Below, in pieces: positions 13,301 to 25,300 of a stretch of 64,000 bases of DNA. Under the pieces are notes generated by a model, which saw only the letters and a program-made list of their open reading frames with translations, was not told where the DNA came from and ran no database searches. Both the position numbers and the translations under genes were made by a program. Location: positions 3,628,827-3,692,826 of the forward strand of contig OZ025264.1 in NCBI GenBank assembly GCA_964019135.1. The letters run 5' to 3'. The stretch comes from Arenicola marina. Its lineage: Eukaryota > Annelida > Polychaeta > Arenicolidae. Within the stretch, counting starts at the first letter, position 1. Each line of letters opens with the position of its first letter.

Positions 13301-16300
13301 GTGCACAGTGCAGGGTCAGGGCGGCGTGCACCGCAACGACTCGAACCCAACACTATGGCTGAATGAGCGGTGCGCCTGGTGCGTGAAGGAGGCTCAGTGT
13401 CAGAAGCGTGAAGGTCAGTGTCTCCAGAGTGTGTCGAATAATGACACCTCACAGGTTAAAGCGTCTCGTTCTCAATAGTAACCATCCAGCCCCTGGGGCC
13501 ATATTCATAATCCCCTCGTAAGTTACGCACGAAAGGTGCATTTTGGTCTTAGCCTCACCAGCTCATTGTGGTGGTGCTCATGATTCAGCAATCCTCTTCA
13601 ATAGAATTTTAGCACTTTCTTAATCCACTTCTTGAGTGACTACTTATGCATTTTGAATCCGATAATCGCTCGACAATTTTCACGTAGACAGCCAACCTCT
13701 TGAAAATAGAAAATATGATCTTAAAGCGACCTTCCGGGAGTAACCTGCCAACCTTTTGTGTCGCTACGCGTCTCGATTGGTTTTACGGATTGTTGTGAAT
13801 TTACTATGGGTCAAGAATTTGATTGTGCTTATTAACCGACCTAGCATTTTTTATCGCTTTCGGAAAAATTGAATTGGCTAATGGAGTCGCTGGTTGTATT
13901 GACCATGTTGTAGTGTTCGAAGGGCTGTGTAATGAGACGGACGTGGCCCTGTCAGGCAAGGAAGGGTGGTGGGGCTGGACCAGCGACCGCCACGCCCAGC
14001 TGGCCCAGTGCCGAGTGGCCGACTTCCCGGCCGGACTGCATTGGATCGAGTATCGCTTCCCACCCGACCTCCTACAGCCGGACAAGGTGAGAGAGCGGAC
14101 AGATATCGGCAGCCTTCCAGCCACTGCGGTCCGCACCTCAGCATCTGTGACGTCACACTGGCCGATTTGTTCATTGGGGGCACTTCGCCCCTGCGACGTC
14201 ACAGTGGCTGAATGAAGTGTTCAGTGTGACACTGGACAGTGACGTCACAGTGGCTGAATGAAGTGTTCAATGTGACACTGGGCAGTGACGTCACAGTGGC
14301 TGAATGAAGTGTCCAGGGTGACACTGGTCAGTGACGACACAATGGCTGAATGAAGTGTTTAATGTGACACTGGGCAGTGACGTCACAGCGGTTGCATGAA
14401 GTGTTCAGTGTGACACTAGGCAGTGACGTCACAGTGGCTGCATGAAGTGACGTCACAATGGCTGAATGAAGTGACGTCACAGTGGCTGAAATGAAGTGAT
14501 GTCAGACTGGTTGCATAAAGTGTGTGACAATGGGCAGTGACGTCACAGTGACTGAAATGAAGTGACGTCACAGTGGCTGAAATGAAGTGACGTCAGACTG
14601 GTTGCATAAAGTGTGTGACACTGGGCAGTGACGTCAGAGTGACTGAAATGAAGTGGCGTCACAGTGTCTGAAATGAAGTGACGTCAGACTGGTTGCACAA
14701 AGTGTGTGACACTGGGCAGTGACGTTACAGTGGCTGAATGAAGTGACGTCACAGCGGTTGCATGAAGTGTTCAATGTGACACTGGGTAGTGACGTCACTG
14801 TGGTTGCATGATGTGTCCAGTATGTCACTGGACCATGACGGCACAGCATCTCGCCTGCACGATCTTTGGCTCGCAATTACTGTGGACATTACAAGTCTTA
14901 ATTCCTTTCCACAGGTTGAGATCTGTGTGGACATTACAAGTCTTAATTCCTTTCCTCAGGTTGAGATCTGTGTGGACATTACAAGTGTTAATTCCTTTCC
15001 TCAGGTTGAGATATGTGTGGACATTACAAGTGTTAATTCCTTTCCTCAGGTTGAGCTCTGTGTGGACACTACAAGTGTTAATTCCTTTCCACAGGTTGAG
15101 ATCTGTGTGGACATTACAAGCGTTAATTCCTTGCCTCAGGTTGAGATCTGTGTGGACATTACAAGTCTTAATTCCTTGCCTCAGGTTGAGATCTGTGTGG
15201 ACATTACAAGTCTTAATTCCTTTCCACAGGTTGAGATCTGTGTGGACATTACAAATCTTAATTCCTTTCCTCAGGTTGAGATCTGTGTGGACATTACAAT
15301 TGTTAATTCCTTTCCTCAGGTTGAGATATGTGTGGACATTACAAGTGTTAATTCCTTTCCTCAGGTTGAGCTCTGTGTGGACACTACAAGTGTTAATTCC
15401 TTTCCACAGGTTGAGATCTGTGTGGACATTACAAGCGTTAATTCCTTGCCTCAGGTTGAGATCTGTGTGGACGTTACAAGTCTTAATTCCTTGCCTCAGG
15501 TTGAGATCTGTGTGGACATTACAAGTCTTAATTCCTTTCCACAGGTTGAGATCTGTGTGGACATTACAAATCTTAATTCCTTTCCTCAGGTTGAGATCTG
15601 TGTGGACATTACAATTGTTAATTCCTTTCCTCGGGTTGAGATCTGTGTGGACATTACAAATCTTAATTCCTTTCCTCAGGTTGAGATCTGTGTGGACAGT
15701 ACAAGTGTTAATTCCTTTCCTCAGTTTGAGCTCTGTGTGGACATTACAAGTGTTAATTCCTTTTCTCAGGTTAAGATCTGTGTGGACATTACAAGTGTTA
15801 ATTCCTTTCCTCAGGTTGAGATCTGTGTGGACAGTACAAGTGTTAATTCCTTTCCACAGGTTGAGATCTGTGTGGACATTACAAGTGTTAATTCCTTGCC
15901 TCAGGTTGAGCTCTGTGTGGACGTTACAAGTCTTAATTCCTTTCCTCAGGTTGAGCTCTGTGTGGACATTACAAGTCTTAATTCCTTTCCTCAGGTTGAG
16001 ATCTGTGTGGACATTACAAGTGTTAATTCCTTGCCTCAGGTTGAGCCCTGTGTGGACGTTACAAGTCTTAATTCCTTTCCACAGGTTGAGCTCTGTGTGG
16101 ACATTACAAGTGTTAATTCCTTTCCTCAGGTTAAGATCTGTGTGGACATTACAAGTGTTAATTCCTTTCCTCAGGTTGAGATCTGTGTGGACATTACAAG
16201 TCTTAATTCCTTGCCTCAGGTTGAGATCTGTGTGGACATTACAAGTGTTAACTCCTTTCCACAGGTTGAGATCTGTGTGGACATTACAAGTGTTAATTCC

Positions 16301-19300
16301 TTGCCTCAGGTTGAGCTCTGTGTGGACGTTACAAGTCTTAATTCCTTTCCTCAGGTTGAGCTCTGTGTGGACATTACAAGTCTTAATTCCTTTCCTCAGG
16401 TTGAGATCTGTGTGGACATTACAAGTGTTAATTCCTTTCCTCAGGTTGAGATCTGTGTGGACATTACAAGTCTTAATTCCTTGCCTCAGGTTGAGATCTG
16501 TGTGGACATTACAAGTGTTAACTCCTTTCCACAGGTTGAGATCTGTGTGGACATTACAAGTGTTAATTCCTTTCCACAGGTTGAGATCTGTGTGGACATT
16601 ACAAGTGTTAATTCCTTGCCTCAGGTTGAGCTCTGTGTGGACGTTACAAGTCTTAATTCCTTTCCTCAGGTTGAGATCTGTGTGGACATTACAAGCGTTA
16701 ATTCCTTTCCTCAGGTTGAGAACTGTGTGGACATTACAAGTCTTAATTCCTTGCCTCAGGTTGAGATCTGTGTGGACATTACAAGTCTTAATTCCTTTCC
16801 ACAGGTTGAGATCTGTGTGGACATTACAAATCTTAATTCCTTTCCTCAGGTTAAGATCTGTGTGGACATTACAATTGTTAATTCCTTTCCTCGGGTTGAG
16901 ATCTGTGTGGACATTACAAATGTTAATTCCTTTCCTCAGGTTGAGATCTGTGTGGACAGTACAAGTGTTAATTCCTTTCCACAGGTTGAGCTCTGTGTGG
17001 ACATTACAAGTGTTAATTCCTTTCCTCAGGTTAAGATCTGTGTGGACATTACAAGTGTTAATTCCTTTCCTCAGGTTGAGATCTGTGTGGACATTACAAG
17101 TCTTAATTCCTTGCCTCAGGTTGAGATCTGTGTGGACATTACAAGTCTTAATTCCTTTCCTCAGGTTGAGATCTGTGTGGATATTACAAGTGTTAATTCC
17201 TTGCCTCAGGTTGAGCTCTGTGTGGACGTTACAAGTCTTAATTCCTTTCCTCAGGTTGAGATCTGTGTGGACATTACAAGTGTTAATTCCTTTCCTCAGG
17301 TTGAGCTCTGTGTGGACGTTACAAGTGTTAATTCCTTTCCTTAGGTTGAGATCTGTGTGGACATTACAAGTCTTAATTCCTTTCCTCAGGTTGAGATCTG
17401 TGTGGATATTACAAGTCTTAATTCCTTTCCTCAGGTTGAGCTCTGTGTGGACGTTACAAGTCTTAATTCCTTTCCTCAGGTTGAGATCTGTGTGGATATT
17501 ACAAGTGTTAATTCCTTTCCTCAGGTTGAGATCTGTGTGGACATTACAAGTGTTAATTCCTTTCCTCAGGTTGAGATCTGTATGGACATTACACGTGTTA
17601 ATTCCTTTCCTCAGGTTGAGATCGTCCGCGAGACGAGCATGCACGTGGAGTTCAAGGCCCTGTTTGACCTTGAGAACAGCCAGGGTCGGGTGTACACGGC
17701 GGCCTTCAGGGGGTTCCTGCACCCCATGGGCGCCCCATCGTCGTCCGGAGACCGCTACCTCAAGGTGTACATCGTCGCCTCGGCTGCCCAGGCCTGGCTC
17801 AACATGAGCCGCAACGAGAGCCCCGCCACCCAGGTCCGTCAGCTAGGGGTCTGTCTGCGTGCAGGGGTCTATCAGCGCGCAGGGGTCTATCAGCGCGCAG
17901 GGGTCTATCTGCGCGCAGGGGTCCACGCCCACATGTGGGGTCATGATGTGGCTAAAAGTTTACATTATTAATGCATACGCACGACTTCGAAGTTATGATT
18001 TTGTACGTCGCCCTGTTGGTTGTTGTGCTTAGGGTACTATTCCGACCTAACTTCCCGAAGGAAATCAGAAAGGTAATTCCGTTTAGTAGGCTATGGACGA
18101 ATGACGAGCAAAAAGGAAACAGTGCTTAAAGCTATGTTCTGACTATCTTATCTAATGTAATGTCTTTATTTGGTACTTCGGTTACATAGATAATGAACAT
18201 ACGATAAAATCCTAACCTGTAGCAACAAGACACACTACGCCCGGTCCCTGACTACTGACCACGTGGTGGCTGTCTGACTCCCGGTCCCTGACTACTGACC
18301 ACGTGGTGGCTGTGTGACTCCCGGTCCCTGACTACTGACCACGTGGTGGCTGTGTGACTCCCGGTCCCTGACTACTGACCACGTGGTGGCTGTGTGACTC
18401 CCGGTCCCTGACTACTGACCACGTGGTGGCTCTCTGACTCCCGGTCCCTGACTACTGACCACGTGGTGGCTGTGTGACTCCCGGTCCCTGAATACTGACC
18501 ACGTGGTGGCTGTCTGACTCCCGGTCCCTGACTACTGACCACGTGGTGGCTGTGTGACTCCCGGTCCCTGACTACTGACCACGTGGTGGCTGTGTGACTC
18601 CCGGTCCCTGACTACTGACCACGTGGTGGCTCTCTGACTCCCGGTCCCTGACTACTGACCACGTGGTGGCTGTGTGACTCCCTGTCCCTGACTACTGACC
18701 ACGTGGTGGCTGTGTGACTCCCGGTCCCTGACTACTGACCACGTGGTGGCGGTGTGACTCCTGGTCCCTGACTACTGACCACGTGGTGGCGGTGTGACTC
18801 CCGGTCGCTGACTACTGACCACGTGGTGGCTGTGTGACTCCTGGTCCCTGACTACTGACCACGTGGTGGCTTTGTGACTCCCGGTCCCTGACTACTGACC
18901 ACGTGGTGGCGGTGTGACTCCCGGTCCCTGACTACTGACCACGTGGTGGCTGTGTGACTCCTGGTCCCTGACTACTGACCCCGTGGTGGCTTTGTGACTC
19001 CCGGTCCCTGGCTACTGACCACGTGGTGGCTGTCTGACTCCCGGTCCCTGACTACTGACCACGTGGTGGCTGTGTGACTCCCGGTCCCTGACTACTGACC
19101 ACGTGGTAGCTGTCTGACTCCCGGTCCCTGACTACTGACCACGTGGTGGCTTTGTGACTCCCGGTCCCTGACTACTGACCACGTGGTGGCTGTGTGACTC
19201 CCGGTCCCTGACTACTGACCACGTGGTGGCTTTGTGACTCCCGGTCCCTGACTACTGACCACGTGGTGGCTGTGTGACTCCCGGTCCCTGACTACTGACC

Positions 19301-22300
19301 ACGTGGTGGCTGTCTGACTCCCGGTCCCTGACTACTGACCACGTGGTGGCTTTGTGACTCCCGGTCCCTGACTACTGACCACGTGGTGGCTGTGTGACTC
19401 CCGGTCCGTGACTACTGACCACGTGGTGGCTGTGTGACTCCCGGTCCCTGACTACTGACCACGTGTTGGCTGGGCTTGCAGGAGGAGGTCGGCCAGCTCC
19501 AGGCCGCCACCTATGATTATGCGGAGGCCCGGCGGCTCTCGGGGCAGAGGATCTTCCCGCAGGAGGAACGTGGAACCAAATACTACGTCCTCGAGAAGGT
19601 TGAGCAGAGGATTGCCGAATGTGGCGCGACGCAAGTGGCCTCACAGCTCCGACTGGAGTGGACGGGCGCTGTCAGCAGGCACAGAGAGGTAGGCGGTCCG
19701 GGCGTGGCCGAGCACACACTAAGATAGGCGGCCTATGGTGACCGCACATCCTGGGAGGCAAGTGCGGCAGTCAAAAAACACAAAATGACGTTGCTCGCTC
19801 AGCTTGTAATGGTGAATCAATATTGAATGACGGCATTACGTACGTTTACTTCAAACGAGCAAAGCAAAAGTTTTCTGAAACATAATTTCTTGTTGGTGAA
19901 TAAATCGAATTGTATTTATGTGTTTTTCCTTTTCGTTATCGATCCTTTGTCTTGGGCCGAGTGCTCAGAAAACTGGCGAATGACCACCCTTTGTCTTGTT
20001 CTGCAGACCTTCTCCGCGGAGTTCCTGGAACCTTTCAATGGCGGGGATTGCGAGCTTCACTCCAACTGCTTAGCGTGCATGACCGACATGGCCTGCGGCT
20101 GGTGCGTGACGTCACACGCATGCGTGCCACGTCTCGACACGGAACGCCCCGCCTCTCAATGCGGCGCCGTGGAAGGGGCGCGCCACCTAGTGACGGAGTC
20201 GTTCGAGTGTCCCCTGTGCGCAGACCACGTGGAGTGCTTCACTTGTACCTCTGTGAGTAGTAATACGCTGGTTCCCGTGTGTGTCCACTACGCCAGTAAT
20301 ATCTAAATTAGTTCTGTGATTCCCCGTTTGTGCGTCATATATTTATCATCATAGAGTTTACCATGGACGTCATGTGGTGCAGTTGGCGGCGAACAGTCTG
20401 TATATCGCAACAACCACACTAACACAGTTTGTGTCTTTGTAAGTTTGCATAAGTGGCGCTTTGAACATATTCATAGTGGGAATTAGTAAGTAAGTAATGT
20501 GATTTATTTGGTACTCTAGGCCATTGATACATAAATTATGAATGTACCTATGTAAAAGAATGAGTCCTTAACACTTTCCCACTCACGGACGCCTTTTGAC
20601 GCCTCAGTGTGAAGGTTCACGAGAGTTCACGAAATTCTAACACCTTTAGATTTGTTTCCCAGTTTGAATAACGCATTTTAGTAACATTGTCCATTGCTCT
20701 CTGTCCTTTTCAACTTCGTCAGAGAATTATTTTAAACAGTTAAGACATGCGTATGTACTGTACAGTATGGTGTTTCGATCGGAAAATTAAATTAACTTAC
20801 CCACAAACCACTTTCATTTCGCACAGGAAGCTCTCAAGACGACTACTGTGTGGGTCTAACCTATTTATATTTCCTCCGTACCAATTCCCATCATCGCACT
20901 CTGTGAGTCGGTGTGAGAACACCTAACGGCACGTGGATCGGTGGTTCGCGCCAGGCTGTGGCCATATCTGTGTGGTCACGGGATAAAGATCCCATGTCCT
21001 TCTTCTCAAAGAGTAGGGGGTTACCCCCGGGGACATATCTCCCCTCTTCCCTTCCTTTTCCCATTGACGCGATATTACCAAAAGGGGTTAAAGCGTCCTG
21101 AATATACAACCAATCCTCTGAAATGTCCTGTATGAGACGCCCGCCTGGTTTCAGGACCTGTTGTGTGAGTGGCTGACGTCAGAGGCTCGCTGTCTGAGAC
21201 GCGGGAGGTTCGACACCGCCGTCAGGGAAGTGGACCGCTGTCCAGTGCCCTGTCAAGAGTAAGTAGCAGAGTGGACCAAGCAGTCCAAATGATATGTCAC
21301 TGATTTGTTAGTGTTTTATCCGATGGATCATCCCTTGTTAATCCATGAGAAGGGTTCCCCCCCTATGGCCTTGCAGTCTGCCAGACCAACCCTTACGGTC
21401 TGCCAGGTCGCCATTCCAATGGTCTGCGAGAACAGCCCATTGGTCTGCCAGATCGGCTGTGGTACTCGGCGAGCGATACCTCTTGCCCAATATATGGATA
21501 TATTTTCGTGCATGATAAAGTCTACTGTCCTTTGAAAAGAGGGAGTTACCCCCCGAAAACGGTTTAATTGTTCCTCTATTGACACGATACAAATCTACCG
21601 GGTTTAAGTCTGTCACATCATGAACCAACCAACCAACCAACCAACCAACCAACCAAGTGATCGCTGTACACGCGATATGCGCTGTATATCCAATACCTGT
21701 TGAGTTGCTGTATTATCGCCCGGCAGGCGGACCAACTGCTCGTGGTGCGTCAGCGAGAAGAACGAATGCGCGTGGTGCGACCAGACGCGCACGTGCTTCC
21801 CCTTCATGTCCTACGTGGTGCGGTACAACTACGGCGGCTGCTCGCAGTGGGTCGACAGCATGAGCTCCCAGCAGTGCCACGACTGCGCGGCCCACACCAC
21901 CTGCGCCGATTGTATGACCCACTATATGTGTGGCTGGTGCGGGCTGCAGGAAAACCCCACCATCGGCAGGTGTCTGCAGGGCGACTTCACAGGTGAGCGG
22001 GGTGGAGTGGTGGGTATATGCAGGGTCACCGCTCAGATTAAGTAATGGTGAGGGGAAGAAGTTTCAAAATCAGCAGCTTTTTGGACGTTTTGGTTAATTA
22101 ACCTAAAAAGCGGAATGTCATGATCGGCTCTATTTTACTAAAATGACATGACGGGAAACGATGCATGATACGCCTACAATACGGATTCATAAGGGAGACT
22201 ACAATGCCCTGTCAGCCAGACCGAGGACGGGGTGGATATGGGCAGGGGTGCGTCACAGGCAGGGAAGGGTGGGGGGTGTGTAGGCAGACTTGCGGGTAAG

Positions 22301-25300
22301 AGGGGTGGGTTGTAAGCAGGGATACATACATGGGAATGTGAGAAAGGCAGGTAAGCATGCGTTATCACATCTACCGGTATGTAAACATCTTGCTATGCCG
22401 TACACACGTGCTTTACAGACACGCTTTACTTTCAATACGTTAACTTCGTGTGGGAACATAACTCTTTAACCTCGCTTTCGACAGGTCCTGAAATTGGTGC
22501 GAACTGTAGCGTACATGTGTCCGATATGTACCACGTGGCCAGCGAAGAGCCTTCTGATTGGTCGTACGGCGTATGCCCGGATGTTGAAGAATGTCGTCTG
22601 CTCCTGCACGACTGCCATGACAACGCCACGTGCGTCAACTCGTTCGAGGCCTTCGAGTGTCACTGTGACCGTGGCTTCATGGGTGACGGCAGGAAGACCT
22701 GCGAACGCACGTAGGTGTCACGTGGTCCAATCAGTCATTCCGCGTCTGGCTTTTGTATGTTCTGTGTGGCGTCCTCGGCACTTTAGTTTAAATCAACATG
22801 CAATTTGCCATATATGAGAAATGCGTAAAAAATACCAAAAAAAATCGACAGTTCTCTTTTGTTTTATAATGAAGCATATTGTTTACATTTGACGTACAGT
22901 GGTGCAGTGTATGAATTAACCAGCCTGGTTCGTTGTTGCAGTTGTTACTACGACTGTATCCATGGCACCTGCTCCGGCGGCTCCGAATTTGAGTGCATGT
23001 GCGACGTGGGGTGGACGGGTGCCGACTGCAACACGAACTGTGGTTGCCATAACCACAGCACGTGTCTCTCGGGGGTGGGCGCCTGCGACCTCTGTCAGAA
23101 CTGGACCATGGGCCAGCATTGCGAGTTCTGTCAACCCGGTAGCTATGGCGACGCGACGGCCATGATGGGTACGTCAGAACGAGGCTCTTGTCCTGTCGCT
23201 TCATTTCATTGTTGCTGTATTATGTGTTAGAATTTGTTCACGGTTTTTGTTTAGAATATGTAACGTCGGTAAATGTGACTAGTTGCAGGTTTGTACGAGT
23301 AACAAATGTGTCTTAACAAGCGGCACCACTAAAAACAAACACAAGTAAGATGTCTTAACCTGCGACATCATCTAAGACAAACGCTAAGAACTAAGGTGTC
23401 TAACAAGCGATACCACAAGACAAACACGATAGTTCAGATGTCTATATTGTGCATAGTTGTGAAGGTAATTACATCGCTTTTCGGCCACTTCTACCTGGCT
23501 ACTTCAGCACAATCATTCCACAGCCTATTATCGCTCACTACCCAATATTGACAGGAACGCAGCAGTAGACATGTTTATCTTACTGATTGATTTACAAGTA
23601 TAGATCTCTATATCTTACAAGTTTCATATGACATAAGCCTCTTAGAGTTTCGTGAGATTGATTCAGTGGTAACCTGTGCATCGCCCTTCCGTCACGTCCC
23701 AGGTTGCCTTGAGTGTCAGTGCAATGGCCACGGCGACGCGCGCCAGGGATTCTGCGACCGGACGACGGGGACGTGTCGCTGCAGGGACCACACTGACGGC
23801 ACTCACTGCCAGAACTGTTTGAGCGGTTACTACGGTGACCCAAGGTAGGCTGTCACAACCCCCCCCCCCCCCGCACGTAGGCCGCTTACCGATGTACTCC
23901 CCCCTAACATAGGCCGTCATACCCCCCCATGTAGGCCACTTACCGCCATACCCCCCTCCCCTCACATAAGCCATTTACCGCCATACCCCCCTCCCCTCAC
24001 ATAGGCCGCTTCCCGCCATATCCCCCCCCCCCCAGGTAAGCCGCCCCCCACTCGCAAGCACTCGCGCGCAGTATCAACTCTATGGAAGGAAACGAACTAA
24101 CGCTGAACATTTGTCCCCAGGAATGGCGGGAAGTGTTACCTGAAGTGTGAAGGTCGCACTATCCTTGGTAACATCACCTCTGGGTCGCTGGGATCCCACG
24201 AGGGACAGGGGGTATCCGACCAGGTCGTGTACTGTCTCTGGATCCTGACCATTCATCCGGATCTAAGCAACATCCGTGACCTGGACGTCATCCCCACCAT
24301 CACCTTTACCATGGAATCCGACATTAAGACACGCTGCTCCAGGGTGAGTTTGCCTTTGCTGAGAACAACCTTTTGTGGGTCATACTTTAACCTGTTTGCA
24401 AATTATTTAGGATAAATTAACCTTTTATCGTTCGGCCCTGCCGTTCGAGTTTTTATTCGTGCGAGCGCAATCACGATCTTAGTGAAATACCCACCCGACA
24501 ATACAGCTGATGACGCAGCGCTGAAAGTACTTCTCCAATGATTGAGAGGTTATTATTAACCTATCACCGTGGTTGTATGCCGAGGGTCTCCGCTGTTTAA
24601 AGTACATGTAATATGTTCTGTAATTTGTGTATTACTCTATGTGAAATAAGTATATTCTGTCTTGAATTTAAATCCTTAAAGCCTGTGGGCTATCCGTAGA
24701 GAAGCAAATGTTTACAATAGAGCAAAAGTTGGTGGCCGGCTTTATATCCCTGCGCGCCTGTTCGCTGTTCGGTATTCTGTGTGATGTCGACCGCGGCTCG
24801 CTAGGACGTCCGCGCGCGATAAAATAGTCCGCGCAGTTTTATGTTGAAATAATTGTTCTTTTACAGACTCAAAAAAATCTAAGATGGCGCATGTCAGTAG
24901 GCTGCTTTAAGATTGACCGATTGTGTTTTCCAGGATTACGTGTACGTGTATGATGGGATCCCGGGCTTCATGTCCAACCCCATGGCGTCCGGAGCCTCGC
25001 TGCTGGCGGCCTTCTGCGGCTACGATTACCCCCAGGGACCCAAGTCCGTGGTCGCCAAGTCCGGCTTCATCACCGTCCACTTCGACGCCAGCATGGGGCT
25101 AAGTATGACCTTAGGACTGATACCTATTGTAGTCTCAGTGTCTAAGTATGACCTTAGGACTGATACCTATTGTAGTCTCAGTGTCTAAGTATGACTATAG
25201 GACTGATATCTAGTGTAGTCTCAGTACCTAAGTATGACTATAGGACTGATATCTAGTGTAGTCTCAGTGGCTAAGTATGACTATAGGACTGATATCTAGT

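Noticed and set aside
14789-17807. Three very long open frames (851 and 999 aa on +, 965 aa on -) made of 15-residue repeats
   Set aside because: They arise because the 45-bp unit has no stop in these frames. The true structure is an intron array; only the exon 8 part from 17615 matches a known protein. Use of the last few copies as exon extension is kept as a hypothesis, not as a gene.
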